Below are positions 54,615 to 63,670 of a DNA stretch of 64,000 bases, in pieces. The position numbers were made by a program, and so were the translations under genes. How positions within the stretch are numbered: the first letter of the stretch is position 1; each line of letters opens with the position of its first letter. Source of the DNA: Acetobacteraceae bacterium (lineage in GTDB: Bacteria > Pseudomonadota > Alphaproteobacteria > Acetobacterales > Acetobacteraceae); assembly GCA_031291725.1 (NCBI GenBank), contig JARLIM010000020.1, positions 62,001 through 126,000 of the forward strand, given 5' to 3'. Under the pieces are notes generated by a model that saw only the letters and a list, made by a program, of their open reading frames with translations, ran no database searches and was not told the origin of the DNA.

Positions 54615-55955
54615 TCAGGCCACAGCGCCAGCGGCTGGCGGCGGCACGGCTTCGCCTTGAGCGGTGTAGTCACGCAGCTTGTTGCGCAGCGCACGGATGG
54701 AAATGCCCAGAATCGTCGCCGCATGGGTGCGGTTGCCCAGCGTGTGATGCAACGTCTCGATGATCAAGGCGCGCTCAACATCCTCCATTTTGCGCCCGAC
54801 GAAGCCGGAGAGATCCCCTATGTTTTGCGGCTTGAAGCACGCAGCGCCCTGGGTTTCGCCGCCGAGCAATTCGATGGCATCCGGCCCGATCTCATCCCCC
54901 GAGGCCAGCAGAACCGCGCGGTGAATGGTGTTTTCCAGCTCCCTCACATTGCCGCGCCAGGGGCAGGCGCGCAGGCGGGCAAGGCAGGCGGCGCTGACCG
55001 CGCGATAGGCCACCCCATTGGCCTCGGCATAACGCCGCGCGAAATGCTCGGCCAACGCCGCGATGTCGCCCGGTCTCTCCCGCAACGGCGGCAGGCGCAG
55101 CGAGACGACGTTGAGGCGGAAATACAGATCCTCACGGAACGTCCCACGCGATACCTCCGCCAGCAGATCGCGATTCGAGGTGGCGAGGATGCGCACATCC
55201 ACTTTCACCGGAGCCGCGCCACCCAGCCGGTCGATCTCGCGTTCCTGCAACACGCGCAGCAGCTTGGCTTGCAGGCGCAAATCCATCTCGGAGATTTCAT
55301 CGAGCAGCAGCGTGCCGCCATCGGCGGCTTCGAAGCGGCCAATCCGGCGCGCAATCGCACCGCTGAAGGCGCCCTTCTCATGGCCGAACATCTCGCTTTC
55401 CAGAAGATTTTCTGGAATCGCCGCGCAATTCAACGCCACGAATGCCCCGGATGCGCGGCGGGATTTGCGGTGCAGGTGACGGGCGAGCACCTCCTTGCCG
55501 GTGCCGCTTTCGCCACAGATCAGGATTGAGGCATCCGCGCGCGCCACCTGATCGGCACGGGCGAGCAGGTCGAGCATTATCGGATCGCGCACGACAAGGC
55601 GATGCGTCTGACCGCTTGCGGCTTCCAGTATGGCGGCGATCAGATCGGCATCGGGCGGCAGCGGCAGGAATTCGCGGGCACCATGCCGAATTGCCAGCGC
55701 CGCACGCTCAGGCGAGACGTTGACGCCGCACGCAATCACCGGCACCGCAATGCGCTCACGCGCCATCGCATCGACCAACCAGCCGAGATCGAGCGAGACG
55801 TCACACAGCACCGCTTCCACCGGAACCGACCCGCGCAACCGCTCCAGCGCCACCTCCACGTCGTCCGCCTGATCCAGCAGCACGCCGCGCCCGACCGCCA
55901 TGCGCGCCGCGGCCCCCAACGGGCCGGAGAGTGAGCCGATGATCAAAACGCGCAT
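54615..55955 (-). CDS. flbD: Sigma-54-dependent flagellar activator FlbD
   Basis: 446 residues. The N-terminal ~115 residues resemble a receiver but have IIGSLSG where the acidic pair belongs, as expected for the atypical FlbD receiver. The AAA+ domain has ILICGESGTGKEVLARHLH and GHEKGAFSGA (GAFTGA loop with Thr to Ser, residues 195-200), LLLDEISEMDLRLQAKLLRVLQE, and the C-terminal Fis-like helix-turn-helix NRTHAATILGISIRALRNKL. The position in the fliF operon is exactly that of Caulobacter flbD, which activates hook genes and represses fliF. Confidence 0.92.
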   Translation of the reverse strand: MRVLIIGSLSGPLGAAARMAVGRGVLLDQADDVEVALERLRGSVPVEAVLCDVSLDLGWLVDAMARERIAVPVIACGVNVSPERAALAIRHGAREFLPLPPDADLIAAILEAASGQTHRLVVRDPIMLDLLARADQVARADASILICGESGTGKEVLARHLHRKSRRASGAFVALNCAAIPENLLESEMFGHEKGAFSGAIARRIGRFEAADGGTLLLDEISEMDLRLQAKLLRVLQEREIDRLGGAAPVKVDVRILATSNRDLLAEVSRGTFREDLYFRLNVVSLRLPPLRERPGDIAALAEHFARRYAEANGVAYRAVSAACLARLRACPWRGNVRELENTIHRAVLLASGDEIGPDAIELLGGETQGAACFKPQNIGDLSGFVGRKMEDVERALIIETLHHTLGNRTHAATILGISIRALRNKLRDYTAQGEAVPPPAAGAVA

Positions 55956-55965
55956 GCTCGCCTCC

Positions 55966-56292
55966 TCACAGCGCCCGGTCGGTTTTGACGATTTCGGTCA
56001 TCGTCACACCGAGCCGGTTATCATCGACCATCACCACCTCTCCGCGCGCGACAAGGCGGTTGTTGACGTAGATATCGATCGCCTCGCCGAGCTTTCGGTC
56101 CAATTCCACCACCGCGCCGCGCCCAAGTTTGAGCAATTGGCTGACCTGCATGGTGGATTTGCCCAACACGGCGCTGACGGTGACGGGAATGTCGTAGACC
56201 GCCTCCAGATCGCGCGCGCTGCGGGGAATTGAGTTGTCGGGCGGTGGCGGCGATGCGTCACCAAGTTCGACGAGATCCATGTCGTCAGGCAT
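55966..56292 (-). CDS. fliN: Flagellar motor switch protein FliN
   Basis: 108 residues. The SpoA-type C-ring domain covers DIPVTVSAVLGKSTMQVSQLLKLGRGAVVELDRKLGEAIDIYVNNRLVARGEV in the second half. The ATG at 56292 overlaps the end of fliH by 8 bases. FliN forms the bottom of the C-ring with FliM and docks FliH-FliI. fliM is not in the window. Confidence 0.95.
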   Translation of the reverse strand: MPDDMDLVELGDASPPPPDNSIPRSARDLEAVYDIPVTVSAVLGKSTMQVSQLLKLGRGAVVELDRKLGEAIDIYVNNRLVARGEVVMVDDNRLGVTMTEIVKTDRAL

Positions 56293-57016
56293 GCTGGGTC
56301 TCCATTGAAGTCGCAGCGGCGTCGGAACGTGTGACGGTGGGGCGCAAGCTCGGTGCGGGCGGAGCGAGAAGGTCGAGGGTGCGCAGAATGTCGTTGACGG
56401 CATCAAGCACCGGGCGGGTCTGGCGCACCGCGGTTCCGCCCTCCCAGCCAAGCCGCGCATCGCCCGGTTGCAGCCCGTCCTCGCCCTGCAACACCACCCG
56501 GCGCGCCTGCTCGCGCGGCAGATCGGCCAGGGCGCTGCGCATCGGGTCGAGCAAGGCGGGGGAGACGGCGAGGGTGAGAGCGCGGTCTGGCGTGAGGTCG
56601 GCGATGATGTCGTGCAGCAGATGGGCAATTTCCTGCGGCGCGTGACGCAGCGCCAAGCTGGGCAGCAGGGCGGCAAGCGTGGTGAAGACCAACCGGGCGG
56701 CGACGTCCACGACATCCTCGATCTGGCGCTGGCGCTGGTCAGCCAAAGCGGGCAGCACATCATTCAGCTTCTGCAGCGCATCCCGTGCCGCCAACTGCAA
56801 CAATTGTGCTGCGTCTGCTTTGGCCGCGCTCACGCCGGCGGCAAAGCCTTCACGTCTGGCGGCTTGCACATCCTCGTCGGTCAGCGCGGGCAATGCGGGA
56901 ACCGGCACCGGCGCGGGTGCTGTCGCGCGGATGTGCGGCACATCGTCGAAGTCCTCGGCGAAGAGGATGCCGGTGCTGGCAGGGGCAGAATTCAGATCGG
57001 GGCGGATGATGCGCAT
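56285..57016 (-). CDS. fliH: Flagellar assembly protein FliH (FlbE-like)
   Basis: 243 residues. Low similarity, but the pattern is FliH: an N-terminal extension (GILFAEDFDD), AARREGFAAGVSAAKADAAQLLQLAA (GxxxG-type helix region), then a helical/beta C-terminal domain ending the FliN-binding type region. FliH holds FliI inactive and ties it to the C-ring. Gene order between fliG and fliN matches flbE of Caulobacter. Confidence 0.82.
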   Translation of the reverse strand: MRIIRPDLNSAPASTGILFAEDFDDVPHIRATAPAPVPVPALPALTDEDVQAARREGFAAGVSAAKADAAQLLQLAARDALQKLNDVLPALADQRQRQIEDVVDVAARLVFTTLAALLPSLALRHAPQEIAHLLHDIIADLTPDRALTLAVSPALLDPMRSALADLPREQARRVVLQGEDGLQPGDARLGWEGGTAVRQTRPVLDAVNDILRTLDLLAPPAPSLRPTVTRSDAAATSMETQHA

Positions 57017-57018
57017 CG

Positions 57019-58032
57019 TCAGTAAACCAACTCGTCGTCTTTGCCTTCGCTGATCTCGATGGCCCCTTGGGCGGCGAGATCCTTGGCAAGGGCGACGATA
57101 TTGGCCTGCGCCTCGTCCACATCGCGCAGCTTCACCGGGCCAAGCCCTTCGATATCGTCGCGCAGCATCTTGCCGGCACGCTCGGAGAGATTGGTGAAAA
57201 ACATCTCGCGCAGCCGCTCGGACGCGCCTTTGAGCGCCAGCGGCAGCTTGTCTTTTTCCACCACCCGCAGCAGCGCCTGGATTGCGGTGCCGGACAGGCG
57301 TTGCAGATCGTCGAAGGTGAACATCAGAGATTTGATCTTCTCCGCCGCCTCGCGATTGCGTTCCTCCAGGGCAGCGACGAAGCGAGTTTCGGCCTGGCGG
57401 TCGAGATTGTTGAAAATCTCGGCCATCATCTCATGCGCATCGCGACGGGTGGAGCGTGCGAGGTTGGACATGAATTCCGCACGCAGCGTGCGCTCCACCC
57501 CATCGAGCACGTCCTTTTGCACGCTCTCCATCCGCAGCATGCGCATCACCACCTCCATCGCGAAGCTGTCCGGCAGCAGCGAGAGCACGCGGGCGGCATG
57601 GTCCGGGCGGACTTTGGAGAGCACGACGGCGACGGTTTGCGGGTATTCATTTTTGAGGTAGTTGGCGAGCACGCCCTCATTCACATTGCCGAGCTTGTCC
57701 CACATCGTTCGCCCGGCGGGGCCACGAATTTCCTCCATAATCTGGGCCACCCGCTCACGTGGCAGGGTTTTGAGCAGCAATCGCTCGGTGTTTTCGAAAC
57801 TGCCAACCAGATTGCCCGCGCCACCCAGGCTTTCAGCGAATTCGACGCAGAGCCGTTCCACCACGTCCGACCGGATCGCGCCGAGTTGCGCCATGGCGGC
57901 GGAGATTTCGCGGATTTCGTCCTCATGCATCATGCTGAACAGCCGCGAGCAATGTTCCTCGCCCAGGGCCAACATCAACGTTGCTGCCTTTTGCGGACCG
58001 GTCATGCTGCGGGTGTCGTCAGTCCGGCGCAT
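57019..58032 (-). CDS. fliG: Flagellar motor switch protein FliG
   Basis: 337 residues, normal length. The N-terminal domain has [23 protein letters not shown], the middle domain [26 protein letters not shown] (ARM-like), and the C-terminal torque helix [31 protein letters not shown] with its charged residues. FliG converts ion flow in the stator to torque. The start overlaps the fliF stop by one base. Confidence 0.97.
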   Translation of the reverse strand: MRRTDDTRSMTGPQKAATLMLALGEEHCSRLFSMMHEDEIREISAAMAQLGAIRSDVVERLCVEFAESLGGAGNLVGSFENTERLLLKTLPRERVAQIMEEIRGPAGRTMWDKLGNVNEGVLANYLKNEYPQTVAVVLSKVRPDHAARVLSLLPDSFAMEVVMRMLRMESVQKDVLDGVERTLRAEFMSNLARSTRRDAHEMMAEIFNNLDRQAETRFVAALEERNREAAEKIKSLMFTFDDLQRLSGTAIQALLRVVEKDKLPLALKGASERLREMFFTNLSERAGKMLRDDIEGLGPVKLRDVDEAQANIVALAKDLAAQGAIEISEGKDDELVY

Positions 58033-59726
58033 CAGGCGGGCTCCTGCTGCATCCAGGCGCGGACGATAGAGAGGCTTTCATCTGGGTGCTTCTCGACCAG
58101 ATCCGACAGGCGACGGATGGAGGAGGCACGCAGTTGCCCTTCGACATTGACGACGTTGACCATGCTGTCATCCTCCAGCGCCGCCGCGCCCGGCGGGCCG
58201 GCCAGCGCAGGCAAGCCAGACCCCGCCCCCACCTCGGCGGACAGCGCCGATGTCCCACCAGGCAAGCGCGCAATGCCCGCTGTGTGACCGAGACTGCCGG
58301 CAGCGCCCGCATCCTCACCACCCGCCAAGGCAGGCAGCGCGGGCATAATCGTCAGACGCCGCACCATCGGGCGCAGCACCAGCAGCAAGGTGACGATGCC
58401 GATCACCCCGAACAGCCCAAGCTGCGCAAGACGCATTAGATCGGCTTTTTCCAGGCCAAGCAGCAGCGTGGGCGCGCTGTCGAGCGCCAGTTGATCGGGA
58501 TCGGCGACGAAGCGCAGCGAGGCCACTTCCACCGTATCGCCCCGTTTTTCATCAAAGCCGATGGCGCTGCGCACCAGCCGCGCAATGCGGTCCAGCTCGG
58601 CGGAGGGACGTTCCTGCCAACTGGCCTTGCCATCCGCCCCCGTCACGGTGACGCCATCGACCATCACCGCCAGGCTGAGACGGGCGATTTTGGGTTGATC
58701 GCGCACGATGGTGCGCACTGTTTTGGCGATTTCGTAATTGGTGGTTTCCTCCTGCCGCTGCTCCTGCGTGCCCGCACCACTTCCGCCCGCATCGGCATTG
58801 GGCAAGTTGTTCTGCACTGAGACGGTATTGGCCGCCTCGGTGGATTTGCTGTTGCTGGTCACGTTCTGCTGGCTGCGCACCACCTGACCATCTGGGTCGT
58901 AATGCTCCTGCGTTTCGTGCACCTGATCATAATCATAGGAAATACTGGCTTCGGCGCGGACATGGCCGGGGCCGAGGCTGCGTTCGAGCATCTCCTCCAC
59001 CGCGCGGGAGAGCTGTATCTCAGCCGCCCGGCGTTGCTCCTCAGCACTTGCCAACACGCCGGAGGGGCCGACTGGCTCGCCTGCACGGGCAAGCAGATTA
59101 CCGCGTGTATCAACGATGGCGATGTTCTTGGTGCGCAGCCCCGGCACCGCGGCCGCGACGAGGTTGAGAATGGCACGCACCCCCTCCTGATCGAGCCGTG
59201 CCGCCCCCTGCATCGACAACTCCACCGCCGCCTGCGCCTCCTGACGGTCCCGCGCGAAGGGCTCGCGATGTGGCAGCACCAGATGCACCCGCACCGCCCG
59301 CACGCCCTGAATGGCCCGGATCGAGCGCGCCAATTCGCCCTCCATCGCACGGGTCTGGTTCATCGCCTGCTGAAAGGCGTTGGCCGTGATGTTGTCGCCC
59401 CGGTCGAAGATTTCGTAGCCGATCGAACCGCCACTCGGCAGACCTTCGCGCGCCAGAACCAGCCTGGCCTTGGCAACCATATCATCCGGCACCAGCACCT
59501 CGGACCCGCCAGCACCAAGCTGATGCGGGATTTTCTGACGATCCAGCACATCGGCGATCTGCCCAGCTTCCCGCAGGTCGAGATCGGCATAGAGCAGCGA
59601 CATATGCGACGTGCCGCCTTGCATGGCCAGCAATGTCAGCAATCCCAACGTTGCCACCGCAACCGCCGCCAAAGCCGCCAATCGGCCAACACCCAGGGTC
59701 TTCAGGCCAGAGAGCAGATTCTCCAT
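58032..59726 (-). CDS. fliF: Flagellar MS-ring protein FliF
   Basis: 564 residues from the ATG at 59726 (a GTG at 59738 is an alternative). An N-terminal helix is followed by RBM domains with [22 protein letters not shown] and [36 protein letters not shown], a large periplasmic loop, a second helix ([19 protein letters not shown]) and the FliG-binding C-terminal tail. It starts the leftward flagellar operon. Confidence 0.95.
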   Translation of the reverse strand: MENLLSGLKTLGVGRLAALAAVAVATLGLLTLLAMQGGTSHMSLLYADLDLREAGQIADVLDRQKIPHQLGAGGSEVLVPDDMVAKARLVLAREGLPSGGSIGYEIFDRGDNITANAFQQAMNQTRAMEGELARSIRAIQGVRAVRVHLVLPHREPFARDRQEAQAAVELSMQGAARLDQEGVRAILNLVAAAVPGLRTKNIAIVDTRGNLLARAGEPVGPSGVLASAEEQRRAAEIQLSRAVEEMLERSLGPGHVRAEASISYDYDQVHETQEHYDPDGQVVRSQQNVTSNSKSTEAANTVSVQNNLPNADAGGSGAGTQEQRQEETTNYEIAKTVRTIVRDQPKIARLSLAVMVDGVTVTGADGKASWQERPSAELDRIARLVRSAIGFDEKRGDTVEVASLRFVADPDQLALDSAPTLLLGLEKADLMRLAQLGLFGVIGIVTLLLVLRPMVRRLTIMPALPALAGGEDAGAAGSLGHTAGIARLPGGTSALSAEVGAGSGLPALAGPPGAAALEDDSMVNVVNVEGQLRASSIRRLSDLVEKHPDESLSIVRAWMQQEPA

Positions 59727-59781
59727 TGCAATTCCCACATCGAGGCCGTTTTGCCGCGAGAGGGAGATTACGGAGAGAGTC

Positions 59782-59796
59782 TTAGCAGCAGGTTAA
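59782..59796 (-). promoter_or_regulatory. CtrA-like box in the fliF promoter
   Basis: On the minus strand TTAA-N7-CTAA matches the CtrA consensus TTAA-N7-TTAA at seven of eight positions, 56 bases upstream of the fliF ATG. ctrA is in this window, and in Caulobacter CtrA activates fliF. Confidence 0.55.
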
Positions 59797-59809
59797 CGCC
59801 CTATCATCA

Positions 59810-59828
59810 CTCGGCATTTTTTGCCGGG
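59810..59828. promoter_or_regulatory. FlbD (ftr)-like palindrome upstream of fliF
   Basis: CTCGGCATTTTTTGCCGGG matches 14 of 19 bases of the perfect palindrome in the fliK-flgE spacer (62142-62160), with CGGCA/TGCCG arms. It sits 14 bases upstream of the CtrA-like box. Caulobacter FlbD represses fliF from the ftr4 site in the same promoter. Confidence 0.55.
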
Positions 59829-59842
59829 AGGCAGGGGAGGCG

Positions 59843-60550
59843 TCAGTTGATCACCTGCTGCACGTTGCCGATGCTGTCGGAGACACTGCCCATCTGCACC
59901 GCCAAACTGCCGCTGCTCGCCGTCACACCGGTGACGGTGCCGATGGCGTTGAATGCCACCGGAGCGGTGGCCCCGCCGGCACCGATGCTGTTGACTGTCA
60001 CTGTATAGTTGCCATCCGGGGCGGTGGTGCCACTGCTGGTGGCGCCATTCCAGGTCCAGGTGTTGGTGCCCTGCGTGGCTGCGATGGTGGTTTTGTCAAG
60101 CAGATTGCCATTCGCATCGCTCACCGAAATCGCCACATTGCCCGCCGCTGGCAGGCTGAACTGAATGCCACCCTGGCCGTTCTGCAACGGCATATTCGAA
60201 TTCGCCACCGCCACCTGTTTTCCAACGAGCGAGGAGGATTGCAGCAACCCATCCTGCTGGGTGAGCTGGATCAACTGAGTCAGGCTGGTGTTGGTGTTGA
60301 TCTGCTGCTCAACGCCGGAGAACTGCACCAATTCCTGTGTGAAGGAGTTGGCGTCCATCGGGCTGCTGGGGTCTTGATTTTGCAGCTGCGTCATCAGCAT
60401 TTGTAGAAAATCATTGTAGTTGCTGGATAACTGACTGAGCGCGTTGGTGCCGCCAGAGGCGCTGGCGGCGGCCGTGGCGGCAGCCGACGAGGCGGCGCTG
60501 GACAGCGTGGGCGTGGTGTACTGGCTGCTGGATGCGGTCGAACCGGACAT
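59843..60550 (-). CDS. flgD: Flagellar hook-assembly scaffold FlgD
   Basis: 235 residues. The conserved N-terminal region LSSNYNDFLQMLMTQLQNQDPSSPMD is the FlgD signature, then FTQELVQFSGVEQQINTN; the C-terminal half has the FlgD Ig/Tudor-like fold (GKQVAVANSNMPL to end). FlgD caps the growing hook. GGAG lies six bases before the ATG; fliK is 21 bases upstream on the same strand. Confidence 0.95.
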   Translation of the reverse strand: MSGSTASSSQYTTPTLSSAASSAAATAAASASGGTNALSQLSSNYNDFLQMLMTQLQNQDPSSPMDANSFTQELVQFSGVEQQINTNTSLTQLIQLTQQDGLLQSSSLVGKQVAVANSNMPLQNGQGGIQFSLPAAGNVAISVSDANGNLLDKTTIAATQGTNTWTWNGATSSGTTAPDGNYTVTVNSIGAGGATAPVAFNAIGTVTGVTASSGSLAVQMGSVSDSIGNVQQVIN

Positions 60551-60571
60551 GTTGTGCTCCTGTGACGAAAT

Positions 60572-62020
60572 TTAAGCTGTGATATCAATACCCTGAACCG
60601 CAGAGACCGCACGCGGCTGGACCTCATCCGGCGACGCGGCGGTTTCAGGGACGGGAAGGCCGAACGCATAGCTGCTGGACTGGCCGGAGCGTCGTGGGTC
60701 CTGCCCACCCTGCTGCCCCGCCAGATTGGCAGCCCCACCGCCCCCGGCACCCGCCCCGACCTGGCCGGAACTGTCGCCGGAACCGGTCGCGGGCGCGGCA
60801 GGTGCAAGGTGGAAGACGATGCTGCGCCCCTCAGCGGCCACGCCGGCGCGGTCGAGGGCGTGGCTGAGTTGACTGCTATCCTGCTGCAACAGGCTCAGCG
60901 TTTCCGGTCTGGCAGCGGTGAGTGTGACCCTGACGCCGCCATCGCTGGGCCGTTCGACGGCAATCACCACCGCGCCCAGACTGTGCGGGTTTAACTCCAA
61001 ACTCATCCGCGAGCCGGACTCTCCGCTCACCACATGCAACATGGCGGGCACCACCTGGCTGACCGGATTTGGCGCGGCAGGGCCGACCGATGCGGTGGCG
61101 GCCTGATGCGCATTGGCAGGGCCCGAAGCCGCAACTTGCATGGGTGCTTCCACCCCCACGCTGACTTGCGGCGACGTCGCGGCCGCGCCAACCGATGCAG
61201 TCCCGGCCTCGGCCACCAGGCGATGCGATGTGTCCGCAGGCGGCGCCGGCATCCCGGAGGCCGCAAGGTCCGCCTGTGCGACGGGCGGCGGCATCGCCCC
61301 CTGGCTGGAGGCGGCCGTGACACTTGCGACGGCAGGCAAGGCCGACTCTCCCGCCGCGGGGGGGGGATCCGCCGGCACAGCAAACGGGATGGGCGAGGGT
61401 TGCGGAGTCAGCGGCGGCGATGCGTTGGCAAGGCTGGCGGGCGCGTTCGGCACGGCCTCTGCCGCGACCTTGGCAGCATGCGCCGCGCGTCGTTCGGGAG
61501 AGGGGCGGGTGAGCGGCGATGCCGAGACGGGCTTGGGGGCCGCAGGCGCGGGCGCTGCCCCTGGAGCGACGGCGATCGCCCATGCGGGGGGCTCGGCAAC
61601 GACATTGACTGGAGCGGGCGTGTCGGCGGCTGGCAGCGCCAGGGCGGTCATCGGCGCCAGCGCGGTCATCGGCGGCGGGGCGGTCATCGGCGACGGGGCC
61701 GGCATGATGGGCGCGGGCGGCGCGGCGGCGTTGGCTGCCGGAGTCAGCTGCCTTGGCGTGGCAGGGCGCGCCGCATTCGGTGCGACGGCACCGCCGGGCA
61801 TTGCCGCCACCGCCGGCGACATCGGCGCAGCGGCCTGCGAGGGCGCCGCGGCGGTGGTGGTGGGCGGCTGCAAGGGGGTCAGGCTAGCCAACACAACGGC
61901 AAACCCTGACTGCTGACCGCCCGGCAGCATGGCCATCGGCACAGCGGACGGGACGACCGGGGGGGTAGCCGTGGGGGAGGCCATGGGGCTGGACATTGCT
62001 GCAGGTTGAGGGGCGGGCAT
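60572..62020 (-). CDS. fliK: Flagellar hook-length control protein FliK
   Basis: 482 residues from the ATG at 62020 (61996 also possible). The first ~350 residues are low-complexity Ala/Pro-rich, the flexible ruler. The conserved C-terminal domain has SGESGSRMSLELNPHSLGAVVIAVE and GVRVTLTAARPETLSLLQQD, the LNPxxLGxV-type motif of FliK, which flips FlhB specificity. It lies before flgD and diverges from flgE. Confidence 0.88.
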   Translation of the reverse strand: MPAPQPAAMSSPMASPTATPPVVPSAVPMAMLPGGQQSGFAVVLASLTPLQPPTTTAAAPSQAAAPMSPAVAAMPGGAVAPNAARPATPRQLTPAANAAAPPAPIMPAPSPMTAPPPMTALAPMTALALPAADTPAPVNVVAEPPAWAIAVAPGAAPAPAAPKPVSASPLTRPSPERRAAHAAKVAAEAVPNAPASLANASPPLTPQPSPIPFAVPADPPPAAGESALPAVASVTAASSQGAMPPPVAQADLAASGMPAPPADTSHRLVAEAGTASVGAAATSPQVSVGVEAPMQVAASGPANAHQAATASVGPAAPNPVSQVVPAMLHVVSGESGSRMSLELNPHSLGAVVIAVERPSDGGVRVTLTAARPETLSLLQQDSSQLSHALDRAGVAAEGRSIVFHLAPAAPATGSGDSSGQVGAGAGGGGAANLAGQQGGQDPRRSGQSSSYAFGLPVPETAASPDEVQPRAVSAVQGIDITA

Positions 62021-62054
62021 GGCGGGGTCCGTGTGAGAAGGCAGGCGGCACAAC

Positions 62055-62069
62055 GCATGCGGTGTGCCA
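62055..62069 (-). promoter_or_regulatory. Sigma-54-like promoter of fliK-flgD
   Basis: On the minus strand TGGCAC-N5-ATGC matches the -24/-12 consensus TGGCAC-N5-TTGC except for one base at -12. The start would be ~12 bases beyond, about 20 bases from the fliK ATG. Confidence 0.5.
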
Positions 62070-62141
62070 GTCTGAAACCGCGCGGAATTCCGGCCTTTTG
62101 CGGCCCGCACGCCACCGCGGCACGGCGAAATCTGCCGCCCA

Positions 62142-62160
62142 CCCGGCAGGTTCTGCCGGG
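62142..62160. promoter_or_regulatory. Perfect 19-bp palindrome, probable shared FlbD enhancer
   Basis: CCCGGCAGGTTCTGCCGGG has perfect 8-bp arms and a 3-base centre. It lies 64 bases from the flgE -24 element and 73 bases from the fliK -24 element. Flanking direct repeats CTGCCGCCCACCCG (62132-62145 and 62167-62180) and a 12-bp palindrome GCAGAATTCTGC (62201-62212) occupy the same spacer. Confidence 0.65.
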
Positions 62161-62223
62161 CCAATCCTGCCGCCCACCCGCGTGGCGATGCCGCAAACCC
62201 GCAGAATTCTGCCCGATGCAGCG

Positions 62224-62238
62224 TGGCACGAAAGCTGC
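62224..62238 (+). promoter_or_regulatory. Sigma-54-like promoter of flgE
   Basis: TGGCAC (62224-62229), five bases, then CTGC (62235-62238) match TGGCAC-N5-TTGC at nine of ten positions, 60 bases before the flgE ATG. Confidence 0.65.
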
Positions 62239-62298
62239 GCTGAGCGTGGCATCGGGTCTGGCTGTCTCGGCCAACCTTAACGCTTACAGGAGCCCCTC

Positions 62299-63606
62299 AT
62301 GTCTCTGCTCGGTGCGATGAACACGGCCATCAGCGGCCTCAACGGCCAGTCGGCGGCCTTCAGCAACATCTCCGACAACGTCGCCAACTCGCAGACCGTC
62401 GGCTACAAGGAGGTCAACACCGCCTTCATCGACTATCTCAGTGTGAGCAACGCCACCGAGAACCAGTCCGGCTCTGTGGTCACGATTCCGGAATATCAGA
62501 ACAACGTGCAGGGCACGCTGTCGCAGACCAGCGACCCGCTCGGCATGGCGATCAGCGGCCAGGGCTTTTTTCCGGTCAGCGTGGCCACCAGCACATCGGG
62601 AGGGCAGACGACGTTTTCCACCACGCCCGCCTATACCCGCGCGGGGGATTTTCAGCTCAACGCCCAGGGCTATCTGGTCAATTCGGCTGGGAACTATCTC
62701 AATGGCTGGCCGGTGAACAGCACCACGGGCGTGGTCAACACCAACTCGCTGGCCCCCATTCAGGTGACGCAGACGATCTATAACCCGGTGCCGACCTCGA
62801 CGATTTCGCTCTCGGCCAATCTGCCCGCCACGCCGAGTTCCACCACGCCGGTGTCCTCCCAGGTGACGGTGTATGATTCCCTCGGCACCGCCCACACCGT
62901 GACGTTGAATTGGACGCAGAACGCCACCAACGATTGGACGGTCTCGATCAATGCGCCCGATGACGTGAGCACGCCTGCCGAGGGCACGGCGGATGTTCAA
63001 TTCGGCTCCACCAGCGGCAACGGCGTGCCCGCCGGCACGGTGGGGGCACTGGGCACGGCCACCGGCAATGTCAGCACGACCAGCTATGCCGCGGGCAGTG
63101 CCGCCAATATCAGCTTCACCGCCAATTTCGGCCAGGGACCGCAACAGATCACCCTCAATCTGGGCAATTTCGGCGCCTCCACCGGACTGACCCAATATGC
63201 CGGCAGCACCTATACACTGAACGGCATCAGCCAAGACGGTGTGCCGCCCGGCAGCTATTCCTCGATTACCGCCGCCGCCTCAGGCGCCATTTCTGTCAAT
63301 TACAGCAACGGCCAGTCGCGCGTGGTGGCACAGGTGCCGGTGGTGACATTCTCCAGCCCCGACTCCCTGCAATCGCAAAACGGGCAGGCCTACACGGCAT
63401 CCAGCACCAGCGGCAACCCGATTGCCAACGCGGCGGGCAGCAATGGCTCGGGCACGTTGGTTGTGGGGTCGATTGAACAGTCTAACGTCGATATCGCTCA
63501 GCAATTCAGCGCCCTGATCGTGGCACAGGAGGCGTATTCGGCCAATACCAAGGTTGTCACCACCGCCGACCAGTTGATGCAATCGACCATCAACATGAAA
63601 CAATGA
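62299..63606 (+). CDS. flgE: Flagellar hook protein FlgE
   Basis: 435 residues with AGGAG seven bases upstream. The N-terminal rod motif SLLGAMNTAISGLNGQSAAFSNISDNVANSQTVGYK and the C-terminal FLG_bb region (GSIEQSNVDIAQQFSALIVAQEAYSANTKVV) are intact; the middle is Ser/Thr/Ala-rich hook domain. It builds the universal joint between rod and filament and is expected to need sigma-54 and FlbD. Confidence 0.95.
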   Translation: MSLLGAMNTAISGLNGQSAAFSNISDNVANSQTVGYKEVNTAFIDYLSVSNATENQSGSVVTIPEYQNNVQGTLSQTSDPLGMAISGQGFFPVSVATSTSGGQTTFSTTPAYTRAGDFQLNAQGYLVNSAGNYLNGWPVNSTTGVVNTNSLAPIQVTQTIYNPVPTSTISLSANLPATPSSTTPVSSQVTVYDSLGTAHTVTLNWTQNATNDWTVSINAPDDVSTPAEGTADVQFGSTSGNGVPAGTVGALGTATGNVSTTSYAAGSAANISFTANFGQGPQQITLNLGNFGASTGLTQYAGSTYTLNGISQDGVPPGSYSSITAAASGAISVNYSNGQSRVVAQVPVVTFSSPDSLQSQNGQAYTASSTSGNPIANAAGSNGSGTLVVGSIEQSNVDIAQQFSALIVAQEAYSANTKVVTTADQLMQSTINMKQ

Positions 63607-63670
63607 GTGGCGATCAACGGATCGTTAACCAGTCCATGCCTAGAGTGGCGGCACAACCGCGGGAAAATCC

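Noticed and set aside
59810..59828. Palindrome downstream of flgD as a rho-independent terminator
   Set aside because: Read in the flgD direction the loop is A-rich and no T-run follows the stem; position and similarity to the fliK-flgE palindrome favour a protein-binding site.
63607..63670. Possible separate CtrA or sigma-54 promoter for flgK
   Set aside because: TTAACC at about 63625 has no second half-site at the right spacing, and TGGCGG-N5-CCGC is too far from the -24/-12 consensus.
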